Assembly (NCBI GenBank): GCA_029962745.1
Contig: CM057162.1
Coordinates: 17,715,619-17,779,618 of the forward strand
Direction: 5' to 3'
Length of the DNA stretch: 64,000 nucleotides
Source of the DNA: Echinometra lucunter
Lineage: Eukaryota > Echinodermata > Echinoidea > Camarodonta > Echinometridae
Shown here: positions 22,663-47,687 of the stretch, piece by piece
How positions within the stretch are numbered: the stretch's first letter is position 1
Layout of the letters: each line of letters opens with the position of its first letter
The notes under the pieces: model-generated
What the model was told of the DNA's origin: nothing
What the model saw: only the letters and a program-made list of their open reading frames with translations
Databases searched by the model: none
Program-made: the position numbers and the translations under genes

Positions 22663-22990
22663 ATAGCTACGAGGTACGTGCTTACTCTGAAATATTAACA
22701 TGATTTATGCACATTGGGGCTAATCAATATTTCCCTCTTTGGTTCTGCAACTGAACTAAGTTACTGATTATGTTTATTCTACAAACGAAGTATTAGTTTG
22801 TGCCCCATCTATTATTTCTTTGTATATCTATCTGACATTGTTATGGAATTTTATTCTTAACTATTCTTGTATATACGTTATGCATTTTGGTGTAAATATG
22901 TTCATTCAGGGGCCAATGGAAGACCACTAATTATTGGTGAATGGGCTACCCTGACAAAAGATTAGAAATAAATAAAATTTAAAAAAAATG

Positions 22991-23525
22991 ATGTGAAAGG
23001 AGAAGTCATCACTATCTTATGTTTGTAATAACCTCTGTGTGCGTGTAGTATGGGCGTATGTGTGTAATTATGTATGTATGCATGTTTAAACATGTGTGTA
23101 CATATTTTACCTTATTCAGATATAAATGAGGTTTGCATTCTCATTTCTTTGTCCAAACAAACATTCTTCTTCCAAAACAGATTCTATCTACTTGTATATA
23201 TGTATTGCTTTTCCATACTAATATGAAGGACAGGAATAAGGACGGCCTGTTATTTAACATCCAGATCACCAGTAAGTATATTCAAGGAAATATAATTTTA
23301 TATTCACTTCCAGGAGGGAGTCATGCACCCTTCGTTAAACACAGTGGCGTGATGAGCCAAATATTCGGGGGCTACGCTATAAAAAAGGTCCCCAAGAAAA
23401 TGACGAAAAAATAAATTTCTTCTCGTGTGTAATGCACTGCTTTTTATGTCTCACGCTGATACACTGGCGGATGTGTATCCTAGGGTTTCATGCATATCTT
23501 GATTTCTTAAAATATGAAGATATGA

Positions 23526-23527
<2 letters not shown>
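22991..23527. other. Intergenic, nothing recognised
   Basis: Between the LINE 3' end and the inverted SINE junction; AT-rich with a TGTGTG-like patch near 23040-23100. Confidence 0.4.

Positions 23528-23557
<30 letters not shown>
23528..23557. repeat. (TA)n array
   Basis: TA tract at the outer end of an inverted SINE 1 tail. Confidence 0.95.
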
Positions 23558-23559
<2 letters not shown>

Positions 23560-23605
23560 AAAGAAAGAAATTTGACAAATGCAAACAACTTTTGCATTCA
23601 GTCAC
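23558..23605 (-). mobile_element. SINE family 1, inverted tail fragment
   Basis: GAAATTTGACAAATGCAAAC at 23567-23586 is the reverse complement of the SINE 1 tail. Its (TA)n lies to the left, as expected for the minus orientation. Confidence 0.75.
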
Positions 23606-23790
23606 GCCTAACTGCTGGCCCGCCTCTGTGGTCTAGTTGTAAGGCATTGGCGTAAGCCAGTGACCCAGGTTCGATTCCCGGCGGAGGCATTTTTTAACCC
23701 TTGATTCAAAATGGATGACAGCTCTGGGGAACATTGAGGGAGCTACGCAATTATTATTCTCCCAATTTCATTTTCATCTATTCATTACAA
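23606..23790 (+). mobile_element. SINE family 1 with deleted anticodon loop
   Basis: The tRNA-like head 23622-23689 keeps the acceptor stem, a good B box (GGTTCGATTCC) and the pre-head CTAACTGCTGGCC shared with the 4371 copy. The anticodon loop is shortened (GGCGTAAGCC). The body GGATGACAGCTCTGGGGAAC follows. It abuts an inverted tail fragment on its left. Confidence 0.8.
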
Positions 23791-24988
23791 GCATGACAAG
23801 ACCTTGCCCCTGATGCCCCTTTACTTGTTCAGTAAATCAAGGGAGAACGCCTTCATCATGCCATCCAGATTGCAAAAAAAAAGTGTTGAAGATCTCTACC
23901 GGATTTGGGCAGCGACGAACCTAAAAGGTGGATCTGGTATAGCTGTTTTATGGTGAACAAAAATGTTGAGAGGAATGAAGAAATGTAGCTTTAAATACTT
24001 AATCAAATGATGCGGACCGGAAGTATTATAACCGCATTATCATGCTCCCCCCCCCCCCCTCCCGATTTTTAGCAGGTTGCATTTCTGTAATGAAACATCT
24101 AATAATATCAGATTAGGCATGTAGTTTATACTCTTGCTAGATCAACGAATCGATAGGGTAATACCCTGTAAAATTTTGTGTCTAATTTAAGTTTACATTA
24201 TCGTTTCTTGTTTTAGAACAAAGAACTGAAATTGCAAAATGGCATAAAATATATTTATTGTATTGCTCTGGAAAAAAAAACTATGTAAGAAGCTAACAGA
24301 TAACTCTCGTTTATATGAATATAACGACGGTAAGACAGTCAGATTTGGAGTTCCTTCTCGACGTTAAACGGTACCCGGAGGAAAAGCGACCACCGAAACC
24401 ATGAAAGCAGATGTGAAACCTCTTTAAAAAAGAATGAACCGCGATCAGGGTGTGAGATGCGGATCGACTGATGCGGATTTAATTCTTGATTTACTCCCTT
24501 GTGGGCAGTGAATATGAAAACGGCATTAGATCTTTGTAAGTGGAAAATATCTCTGACGAAAGTTTACTATAGCGTGGTTTTCAAAGGTATGTACTAAGAA
24601 ATTCTTAACATGTCTCGCTCTAGATTTTCATGTTGTTCTTATTTTTCCTGAGGTAGGATGATTATGTCTTTGGGGAGGTTGTTTGTTTCATCCAATATAT
24701 CGATTTATGATCGGAGCCTGGTATCTGTAAATACTAATACCGGTTATAATGCTTTCAACGAAAACAGGGAATGCACAAACAGATACGTGAAATCATCAGT
24801 AAAGCTGCATGAACCGTGATACATTTCATTTAATTGTATTTCGTTCCATTGCATCTATTTTATTGCAAAAAATAAAATACAAAGTTTGATGTACGACGGG
24901 AAAAAAATTAACCTTAACAATATTAGCTGGAGTCTGATAGCATGATAATAACACACATCATAGCAAAAGAATTCACATCATTTGAATG

Positions 24989-25019
<31 letters not shown>

Positions 25020-25331
25020 CTTTATGTTCAGATGTTCGGGCCTCATATAAAGTTACTGTTCTAAGCCCGTTTGGCTTTTGAAAATGTCATTAGCCCGTTG
25101 TATACTGGATTCTCTCTTTCCTATAGATGTAATACAGGGGTCATCCGGTTTCAGTAAGCAACGGGTTAAGTAAAATAAGAAATCATGATATTTCCTGGAA
25201 ATGCACTGACAAACAGGCATAAGGCCTTCCAATAATGGATTTTTAGTCAAGTTTGAAAGACATTCTGCATTTTTCCTAACTGACATTTTGAGGATTTTTA
25301 CGTAACGTCCCCGAGTTTCCGCTTTACTCAC
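23791..25331. other. Downstream of gene B, no exon found
   Basis: I searched the minus strand here for a fourth Ig, FN3, transmembrane or tail exon of gene B and saw none. Holds poly-C (about 24048-24060) and a (TA)n array (24992-25019). Confidence 0.4.
24992..25019. repeat. (TA)n array
   Basis: Uninterrupted TA tract of about 28 bp. Confidence 0.95.
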
Positions 25332-25673
25332 CATGGACAATCATTATAGCTTCCCTCTGACCACGGAACGTCGCCACGGATGCAAGGCATTTCAGAGATT
25401 TTTTATGGTGATCCCTTGTCGGGTAGATATGAAGAGTATTCGTAGTGTCATACAGACTGCTATCCAAGGCATTTGTAGGTACTGTATAAATCGTATTTCC
25501 AAAAAAAGTGCCTAGGTTTTCGGAAGTCCACGATATTTCAGCAGGTGGTCTTGATGCGACAGCTGTACAGGTGACAGAAGTCGAGGTATTCTCGTTCACG
25601 AAAATATCCGTCGGTCCCGTTCCGTATTGAATTGCCCTTCCAGATGATGAAAGTGTTATGCTGGCAGGCAAAA
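25332..25673 (-). CDS. Type c Ig exon of gene B
   Basis: 342 bp (114 codons), phase 1-1, acceptor GCGTAG ending at 25674 and donor GTGAGT at 25331. Reads S-V-T-C-T-A-V-A-S-R-P-P-A-E-I-S-W (first Cys, Trp), then L-Y-D-T-T-N-T-L-H-I-Y-P-T-R-D-H-H-K-K-S-L-K-C. The D-T-x-x-x-L/I-x-I-x-P...H-H-x-K-x-x-x-C signature defines type c across the array. Third Ig domain. Confidence 0.8.
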
Positions 25674-27737
25674 CTACGCATTAAAAAAATACACATTGTA
25701 CAAAAAGATAAATTGAACAAAATGAGAAAATAAAATACAAACACACACACCCCTACCCGAATAGTAGAGAAAGATAGAGATAGGCATTGGTATCTATTGT
25801 ACTTACTTCAAATATATATATACTTTCCCCCACACCACCCCTAACAATGATAAGCAGCTACTCATAGTCCCTGCTGTGAATTATCTGTATGAAAAGCATT
25901 GCGCGCTCCATGCTTATCACAACTGAGTTAAAGTCGGTTTGATATAATTACAAAAACTTTTTTATTATGAATATAATCGCTCGAATGAATCTGTTTTTCC
26001 TTCCAGTATTTTTTTTTAATGGGAAGCCATTAGTTTTATGCATTTGTAAAGTGTGTTCCTTGACTGCTCAGGAAATATGAAAAATCTTACCACGAACAGC
26101 CATACGGACTTGAAGCTGAATGTTTCTTTCTAATTCTGGATGCGACGCGGAGCAGCGAAGAATCTTCGTATCATGATGGCTTAGCGGTATGATCGTAGCA
26201 ACCTTTCTAGAGATATAACTAATGTCCTCATCATCAATCGTATCATTTTGATCTCCAATAACAGGGTACATGTCTTCTGGTATGTGCCACATCAGTACCA
26301 CGGGAGGTCGTGCTCCTCTTGCTTCACATGTCACTTTGGACTCCATGTTTGATGTCACTGTTATACTAGAATCGTTCTCATTGCCAAAGGGAAATTCATC
26401 GCTACTGATGAAAAGCCGTATTGGTTTAGCTGGTATCAGAAATAGATATCGAACATCGACTTATGATTTCTTTCTTTCTGGGCATCTAGGCAAGTAAACA
26501 CCGATTTGAATGACTCTGAATACAGCTGCAGCTATAGATCTTTTCTTTTTTTCATTATCGTATACATTGTATATGCAGATATTTTTGCTACTTCATCGAA
26601 ACTCAAAGCATTATGTAAAATGAAATCATTGTCTTTAACGCTCGATACAGCGGTACTTCTAAGATATCATTTTAATACTGAATGATTTAATTTGTTTAAA
26701 GCCCGAAGATAAAAGAATGAATAGAAAAAAAGGAAGCAGCTTTGGTGCGGCTGAAAACAGTCCAAATCAATTGTGCTCAGATATTTTATGGAAATAGTTG
26801 ATATTAAATACTCAGTACTGGAAAGGGTTTCTCCTCAAAGTTTCCCATATACAGATATGATAACCTACCTGGTGGCAGAACTTCCAAGTTTAGAGTTGTG
26901 CGGTTCAAGTCATATGAACTACTAAGTATGCAATGGTAATATCCACTATCATTCCTAGTTAGATTCTTGATTGTAAGAGTAACGCTGGAAGAGTCCGTTG
27001 AGAAATTGAACTTCGACGGGTTGTGTACAATTCCGGAACAGACAGAAACTGAGTGGTAGAAACAATTCCCAATCTCCACATCGTTCCCCTTTTCCCAAAC
27101 TATCCGCCTTTTCAGGGAAGACTGAGTGAAGGAGCAAATCAGTTGGTAATCTTCTCCAGTCACGGGAAGATGATCATATGTTTCAATAGACATAGGAAGT
27201 ACACCGTAACCTGCGTAACAATAATGTGTTGCCTAGACAGATTAGATAACGTAATGTGTTTGGTTATCTACATCAATCTCAGACAGCTCAAAGCAGATCC
27301 TAATTTCAAGTTCTTTTATTCACATGAAACAAATTATAATCTTTGTTTATACAAATAATGTCAATCCCCGAAGACAAATCTGGGTCACGTTATAACAGGA
27401 GGGCTTCATAGGCTATTGCTCTTCACAAGAACGAACGAAATAAAAATGGTAATTTTCGCTGGTTCATGGAAGGGCTCTAGTTTAAAGTGTAAACTCTTGC
27501 AGTTGGGCATGACGCATTAAAATGTCGAATGGATTTTTTTCCCTCTCTCCAACGAGATAGGATATCGCAGAAATATGTCAAAAGAAGGAAAGATATGCCT
27601 GCATCAACTCAGAAATTCGACCTAATGTCCAACAGGATGATCTTCTATTTCTAATAAAAAATGAATGTCAACTTACCACATCTTACAATGATGATTAAGG
27701 CGGTAAGAAGAAAATGTTTGACGTATGACTCCATCAT
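25332..27737 (-). CDS. Ig receptor gene B (signal + 3 Ig), 3' end not found
   Basis: Exons 27677-27737 (signal), 26869-27210 (V), 26091-26429 (type b) and 25332-25673 (type c), all open, all phase 1, introns 417-466 bp long. It is the most compact member and none of these four exons is damaged. The type c donor is a strong GTGAGT, so at least one further exon is expected. None was recognised down to 13136, apart from gene E's V exon and a LINE. Either the 3' half has been lost, or it uses divergent exons. Product: N-terminal three Ig domains of a cell-surface or secreted recognition protein. Function is not inferable beyond Ig-mediated binding. Confidence 0.65.
26091..26429 (-). CDS. Type b Ig exon of gene B
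   Basis: 339 bp (113 codons), phase 1-1; acceptor ACCAG ends at 26430 and donor GTAAGA starts at 26090. Core: V-T-C-E-A-R-G-A-R-P-P-V-V-L-M-W, then Y-I-S-R-K-V-A-T-I-I-P and I-L-R-C-S-A-S-H-P-E-L-E. The exon continues upstream of the internal Met at 26358 to the splice acceptor. Second Ig domain. Confidence 0.8.
26869..27210 (-). CDS. V-like Ig exon of gene B
   Basis: 342 bp (114 codons), phase 1-1; acceptor TTACGCAG ends at 27211 and donor GTAGGT starts at 26868. Core: L-P-V-T-G-E-D-Y-Q-L-I-C, I-V-W-E-K-G-N-D and N-D-S-G-Y-Y-H-C. It has the most canonical D-S-G-x-Y-x-C F strand of the set. The stretch between Trp and F strand differs from all paralogues and includes an extra Cys pair. First Ig domain. 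Confidence 0.8.
27677..27737 (-). CDS. Signal-peptide exon of gene B
   Basis: Two consecutive ATG codons (27737-27732), then about 18 residues with an F-L-L-T-A-L-I-I-I-V core, ending R-C-G at a consensus GTAAGT donor in phase 1. Layout matches gene A's signal exon. Confidence 0.75.
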
Positions 27738-28315
27738 TATGAAAGATTTTGTTCTATGATAAACTTTCTTCGTTGGATTTTCAGTGCTCTAGCTTTTCGT
27801 CAGAGAACAGTATTAAACACGTAGAGTTTACAGTGACTAGTGCTGCTCCTTCTGTATTATGATATAACGTTGTTGCTCGTCTGCTAGGAGGCTTGTACTG
27901 GTATTGAATGATGACATGTTGATGAATATTTTTTTTACAAACTTCAAGTGAGTATCGATTTATCATTGGACACAAAGTGTCGTACACCTCTCATCGTCTG
28001 ATATTAAAGAAAACCCTTGCGTCTAACACGATGCACTGCTTAGTTTCATTTTCTACTTCTACTCCTTGCTTTCTTTCTACTTCCCTTTCTTTCTTTCCTT
28101 TTTTCTGCTCCTTTCTTTTTGTTTCCCCGACATGTAGGATCACACAAGAACCACGGGGGGGGGGGGGGGGGGGGGGGGATGCGTTGGCTTTCCCAACAAT
28201 CTCCGATGTTTGGCTACGTTATTGAAACGCGCACGTGATACGTATAGTCATCGCACATATTGGCAACCTCGCGAGGGTTTCTTGTGTTAACCTAAAGGAA
28301 GCAGGTAGCGTCATA

Positions 28316-28317
<2 letters not shown>

Positions 28318-28366
<49 letters not shown>
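28318..28366. repeat. (TA)n array
   Basis: Uninterrupted TA tract of about 49 bp. Confidence 0.95.
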
Positions 28367-28367
<1 letters not shown>

Positions 28368-28688
28368 GTACAGGTACTCAAGAACATCGCACGAAATGCA
28401 CTGGGCAGGGCTCTCGCGTTTACCAGAACGGCTCCGATGAATATGCAAGACGTCCATCAGGGAAAACATTGGACAGACGAATACCAGGTGATGGCTTGCA
28501 ACCCAATCGCAGCTGTGAAAACACAAGTGCAAGAAAAACGTATGGTGTGTTGTGACCAAAAAGGAATGTAGGTTGGCATTTTTCAGACAGTAGAGGGGAT
28601 ATTACCTTTAGTTTTATAGGACTTCCGCTAGTTAATGGTTGGCCATGATAGTCTCTCACCTTGTATTAGTTTTATTCAACAACGATGC

Positions 28689-28694
28689 TTTATT
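28689..28694 (-). promoter_or_regulatory. Candidate polyadenylation signal of gene C
   Basis: TTTATT on the plus strand, i.e. AATAAA on the minus strand, about 424 nt after the gene C stop codon. In such AT-rich DNA the hexamer occurs often by chance. Confidence 0.3.
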
Positions 28695-28992
28695 TTCCCC
28701 AAAGTGATGCATTTTTAAACGTATTTGCTTTAGATTCACACTGAGATACCGTTAGGTGTATGAACAATTCAGTATTTTTTCATTAAATACGTCCAAAATT
28801 TAGAGAGCCCCATTGCCATTTCACCAACTGCGTTACCTTATAACCCTTCAAGGCGATTTAAAATGTTTACAAACAATTTATAGTTTTAAAATATCATATG
28901 CTATTTTGATTTCAGCACATATCACCTTGGCATTTTGGCTGATCAGCTGCAGCCCTCTTGATTCTTTGTCGACATGGTCGAGAGAAGGTTTT

Positions 28993-29018
28993 AAGGGCCC
29001 TACTCTTGTAGGGCCCTT
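28993..29018. repeat. Perfect 11-bp hairpin, 4-nt loop
   Basis: AAGGGCCCTAC, loop TCTT, GTAGGGCCCTT. GC-rich and perfectly paired. It lies about 100 nt beyond the gene C stop, so it would be in its 3' UTR. Confidence 0.8.
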
Positions 29019-29117
29019 GTAGACTATCTCCTTCACTCTCATTTTGAAGTACCCATGGTTCCCTGTCTACGTAATTTATATACGTAATTTATACCATGAT
29101 TGCCGAGGCCCGGATAC

Positions 29118-43320
<14,203 letters not shown>

Positions 43321-44520
43321 GATCCAACATTAATATCATCTCACAATAGTAGATTTCCAGCTATATTATGTAAGAATTTCGCATGGTAGGCCTGCGAAAA
43401 GGCGATATCAGTTGAGCGTAATCGGAAACATATTCCAAAATGGAGTTTGAAGCAGCCTAATGTGTTTACCCTGAAAGCGAAACCAGCACAGTGATAAAAG
43501 AGGGATAGTTGTGGTCTGGGAAGATGACACCAAATAGGTTTATTAAACTTCATGAAGCAATAGATATGAAACTGCAAGATATTAATTTACAGCAATTTCA
43601 AGATCGGGGAAATTAGTTAATAACAATTCAAAAAGGAATGAAAATTATGTAGGTACTTTAAATATCACATTACACTTAAGCATGAACCAATACAGTTCCC
43701 AAATGAAACGTGATAATTAATTTTGATCTTTCCCCTGGAGAATGGCTTTTTAAAGTACTTTCCCACTTAAATGATTTTCAATCCCGAAACTAATAATGCA
43801 GTTTCCTCTTTTTGATGGAGGAAATATCAAATTGCAAGGCCTACCTAGATGTCTCTGGAAGTATTTATGTTTGATATCTTTATGCAACGTTCCACATGGG
43901 AGCTTTTCCTTCAACTTCGTCATTTCCTTCATTCAGCGTCAAATATCATCATCGTGAATATCTCATGATCGAATTATATGCAGTTGAAACTTTGGGTCTT
44001 TTAGAACTTTCTCCTAGCAACTTCACTGAGACCACCCTATTTGGTCAGACCAATTATGTGTTCCTGAGCTGTCGATCTGGCAGTCCCTTTTGACATGTTC
44101 AAAGGCTTAGCCACGGTTTTTTAGCCAAGATTTTTTTTTTTTTTCAGATGGGGGAAATGTGGGCATCTTCTTTCTGTAGTGGGCACATGAGGCGTTTAAG
44201 GGGTTTTATTTTTGTGTCTGGGAATTTAGGTAGGTGCACAGGAAACCTGTGGGGTGCTTGCCCCCTCCCCCCATGTCTACTCAGTCCACTGGTCATGTTA
44301 CAATCCATTTTTCGTCATAGGTTCATTCAAATTCAGCCCATGACATTGCTCAAAGGCAATCGGAATCATTTCACCTCCTTATTAATGGCAGCTGCTTCGC
44401 ATTGCTTCTTCTTTTTGGTTTTCTTCTGCGTACTTCAACTTTTCTTCCCTATGGGGTCCGCAATAACTATACCATCAACTAAGGAAATAGCATTTTAAAA
44501 TGGAGAATTAAAGAGCTTGC
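43321..44520. other. Gene C upstream region and lost 3' half of gene D
   Basis: 1.2 kb in which the fifth Ig, FN3, transmembrane and tail exons of gene D would be expected; none is there. It should include the promoter of gene C, but I see no clear core promoter motif. Confidence 0.45.
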
Positions 44521-44631
44521 ATGCAAAAGGTCTTGAACCCGGGTATCCGCTGTTAGCTGTGCATGTAGTTGTTGCCTGTCCACCATCCTTCAGATTTTCC
44601 ATTCCACCAATATCTGGAGAATCGGGTGGTC
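44521..44631 (-). pseudogene. Truncated fourth Ig exon of gene D
   Basis: Acceptor TTCATACAG ends at 44632, then P-P-D-S-P-D-I-G-G-M and T-T-T-C-T-A-N-S-G-Y-P-G align with the start of gene C's fourth Ig exon. After the Gly-Tyr-Pro the similarity ends: no Trp, no second Cys, no donor. Confidence 0.75.
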
Positions 44632-45645
44632 CTGTATGAATGTCGCGAAGATATAAGAAAACAATAATATTATATTCAGTTTTTGTGTATAGCGGAAAGC
44701 GTATGATGATCTAACGTCTCCTTGCGGCGCTGCCAAAGAACTTGGGATGTCATTACCCACGCATTAGCTAAGCTACCACGGCGCATTTCTAGGAGGAATA
44801 ATTAATGCCATTCCCTTTAATTACATCTTGGGGAGTGTTTCAATTAAACTAGTAAAATCTTGACAAATTACATTAGTGCTGAACCAAAGATTGTGGTTTT
44901 TACAGTATTTATCCATTAGACAACAACACCTCCGGAAAAAAATGTATAAAGCAAAAATTCCAAAATTCTAAGTACAGCAAAAACAAACCAAAATAAATTA
45001 TTATCTGCTGTCCATGGTTCAAAAAAGACGCCAGAATAGTGAATCGATCCTTCCACAGCAAATTTCATTTCATCCCATTTATTTCACTTTAAAAAAAAAA
45101 AAACAGTTTCAAATAATTGCGCACCTACTTATAAAGAAGTTTGGAAACCACAAAAAGCCAGTGGCTTGTACAATATGATTCACATAGAATATGCATTTGT
45201 AAGCGATATTTGAAATCTCAAGATATGCGTGTAATTCGAATTCTTCTAGCATGCCAGCATAAAAAATATATATATAATCGGACTTTCTGAATATCATACC
45301 CCTTTTTCATCCAAATATCTTGATAAGCAAAAAAGAAACAAAAGAAACAAAAAACATAAGAATAAAAACAAAAACAAGTCGAACATCAGACTGGGATTCC
45401 GGATCCGGATTGCAAAAATAAACAAAATTAGATTGAGCGACCTCCTACCACACCCCCCCCCCCCCCCCCCCCCCCGCCCTCATTCATGTCCATGCCTTTG
45501 TTTGTTTGGTTTTTTTTCCGCCCATGGGCATAAGCAATAAATGACTATTGTTTCATCTAACTAGAAATCAGATATTAACTGTAATTGAAAGACAGGAAAA
45601 GTAGCCTGTTTTACAGACTAAAGTTTGAACCATTTCTTATCTCAC
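44632..45645. other. Gene D intron
   Basis: AT-rich with a long C run (45453-45475) and A-rich stretches; nothing else recognised. Confidence 0.45.
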
Positions 45646-45987
45646 CGTTAACAAGTAATATAACCTCCTTCCAAATCAGGGAAGCACCAACTGATGCTGT
45701 ACATCCAAGACGTTTCTTATGATGCTTCCTAGTAGGGCGCAATCGAATGACACTCTCAGTGTCAAACAGATCTCCATCTAAGATATTTGGAAACGTTGAT
45801 AAGGTTGCGTCTGTATGGTTACAGTACACATTATTTAAGCCCCATGACAATTGAGCTGGAGGTCGTGAACCAAAACTTCTGCAGCGAATTGAAATGGTGG
45901 AGTTTTCTTGGACAATTATGTTAGTTCTTCCTCTTTTGTCTTCCTTGATACTTGCAGGTGAGGAAAGTTTAATGCTGTCCGGTGGCA
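45646..45987 (-). CDS. Type c Ig exon of pseudogene D (open)
   Basis: 342 bp, phase 1-1, acceptor AAACGCAG ends at 45988, donor GTGAGA at 45645. I-S-I-R-C-R-S-F-G-S-R-P-P-A-Q-L-S-W, F-D-T-E-S-V-I-R-L-R-P and R-K-H-H-K-K-R-L-G-C. No lesion in this exon, although the gene is broken before and after it. Confidence 0.7.
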
Positions 45988-46611
45988 CTGCGTTTAGAAT
46001 ATGAAAACGAAGAATACCCTATTTTGATTGATTCAACCCAATTTTTCTGGAACTGTAATAAACAACCTTACATGCAGTTTTAGGCATGTTCAAATGTTTT
46101 CAAAGAAAATAAAATGTAAGTCATAAACTGTGCATTACTATTCATTGCTAAAATGCGCTTTCACGACACGAAAGATAATAATTTTATTTTCATTAATTTG
46201 ATATGTTGCAAAAAAGTCGTACTCAGAATGCATTTCTTTATCTTATGCACTACCTTATTCTGAAATGATTGAAAATATGAATCAACGAAATCTGAAATTA
46301 TTTTTTAAGTTTTTATTTTCAGTTTATTTTCTAGGTTATAGTTCTGGTACTATTTTCAAATTGAGGAAAATATTATAGATGGTTGAAGAGAAAGCAACAT
46401 GAACTCTTTTTTTTTTGCGAAAATTAAGCCGTTTGATAGTGAAGAGATCTAACCATTTTGTTGTTTTTGTTTTTCTTCGTTAATGCCACCTTTAAAACAT
46501 GTCTCTTGAAAATATTTTTGCTATTACTAAACTTGATTTGCAGAAATGCATTTTCTGAAATATTATAAAAATGTGTAAAATGCTCTTAAGCAAATTGAAA
46601 TCATTTGGTAC
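45988..46611. other. Gene D intron
   Basis: 624 bp, AT-rich, nothing recognised. Confidence 0.45.
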
Positions 46612-46948
46612 TTTGAACATTCAGTCGGACCAAACTAAGAAGATTATCTTCAAGTTCAGGATGTGAAACCGAACAGCGGAGATTCTTGCCATCATCATAA
46701 ATAGTCGGTATTACAGAAGCAGTTTTTCTAGAGGTGTAACTGTCTCCGTCCACGACATCATACTGGGTTCCCCAAAAGACAGTTACATTTTCTGGATTTT
46801 ATATGCCACTACAGAGTTACAGGAGGCCTTGCACCATGTGCCACACAAATGATCTCAAAGGAATGACCAGCTGTTATTGTTACTGGCTAATAGTTAAAGT
46901 ATACATTTGGAATTCTACTAGTACGAATGAAGAGCCTATTAAGTGTGG
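46612..46948 (-). pseudogene. Type b Ig exon of gene D with stops and frameshift
   Basis: Acceptor TGTGTTTAG ends at 46949. Reading in phase 1: R-L-F-I-R-T-S-R-I, then a TAG (V-Y-F-N-Y-stop), then E-I-I-C-V-A-H-G-A-R-P-P-V-T-L, then a second TAG where W-H-I follows. A one-base frame change near 46798-46806 restores E-N-V-T-V, V-D-G-D-S-Y-T-S-R-K and N-L-R-C-S-V-S-H-P-E-L-E. The family signature is clear, and the lesions are real within this assembly. Confidence 0.8.
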
Positions 46949-47345
46949 CTAAACACAAAGGAAAGAAAGGAGAAATATTGACACAACAATGTAATAAATA
47001 TTTTCTTCAAATTGAGTCAATGGAAAAAAAAGGAAAACTTGGAAAATAATTTTTTTTTGTTGAGGTAATTAAATGAAAATATTTTCTAATAAAACTTATA
47101 AAGTAATGTTCTCTATAAAAACCTTGAAACAAATATATTTCCATGAGCCTTGTCTCCAGCAATCCTTGGGTATACACGCGAACATATTTCAGTTTTGTTG
47201 GTCAAAATAAAAAGAAAAACAACAAAAATTGTTGAGGTAAATCCATTTTGTCCTTATTTATGGAAATGAATAACTGCTGAAATTTTATGTCAATTAAAAT
47301 CTCTTACTTGCTCAGACAATGACATTTCCTATTTTTATGGCATAC
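46949..47345. other. Gene D intron
   Basis: 397 bp between V and type b; A/T homopolymers only. Confidence 0.5.
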
Positions 47346-47687
47346 CTGGTAACAACACGTTTATATTTACGCTGTCTGTAATTTGGGTACCATTCGCACT
47401 TTTCAATCCACACTGGTAAATACCACTGTCATTTCTGGTCAGATCGCTGAATGTCAAATTTACGTGGACAGAATCGGCCTGTAAAGTGAACTTGGACACC
47501 CGTTTAACATCTGTTTCACAGAATATGTGGCAAAAGGCTGAAGCTAGCAGGCTGCTGTTCGCATCCCTCCAGGTTATAAGCGATGGAAATGATGTACTTT
47601 TATAATGGCAAACTAGCTCGAAATCTCTCCCTCCGACGGGTAGGCTGCTTGGTGTTTGAATCGCTACGGAAACCTCGCCATGACATC
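47346..47687 (-). CDS. V-like Ig exon of pseudogene D (open)
   Basis: 342 bp, phase 1-1: acceptor TTTTATTCAG ends at 47688 and donor GTATGC begins at 47345. Starts C-H-G-E-V-S-V-A-I-Q; L-P-V-G-G-R-D-F-E-L-V-C, I-T-W-R-D-A-N-S and N-D-S-G-I-Y-Q-C. It contains no internal Met, so it is easily missed as a coding exon. The most divergent V domain of the five. Confidence 0.75.

Larger units (their letters stand above)
17990..22990 (+). mobile_element. Near full-length CR1-like LINE with SAP, SGNH esterase, PHD, EN and RT
   Basis: Order on the plus strand: SAP domain (18110-18370), SGNH-hydrolase-like esterase (18377-19306), PHD finger (19303-19872), APE endonuclease (19855-20480), reverse transcriptase (20700-22093), C-terminal region to the stop at 22660-22662, then a 3' UTR ending around 22990 in AATAAATAAAATTT plus poly-A. 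Esterase and PHD modules are known from CR1-like non-LTR elements. About eight lesions (stops 18368 and 22510; frameshifts near 19852, 20190, 20570, 20693, 21285 and 22090) kill it, but most are single-base, so it is a young corpse. Confidence 0.85.
27738..29117. other. Between genes B and C
   Basis: Contains a poly-G run (28155-28178), a (TA)n array (28318-28366) and an 11-bp perfect hairpin (28993-29018). A plus-strand open frame at about 28370-28555 has no family features and I do not call it. The 3' UTR of gene C would lie between 28690 and 29117. Confidence 0.4.

Noticed and set aside
23133..23414. Plus-strand frame of 93 codons
   Set aside because: Composition follows AT-rich DNA; no motif, no splice or polyadenylation context.
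28235..28555. Plus-strand frame near 28.4 kb as a small gene
   Set aside because: Begins in a (TA)n array, has no family motif and lies in the 3' flank of gene C.
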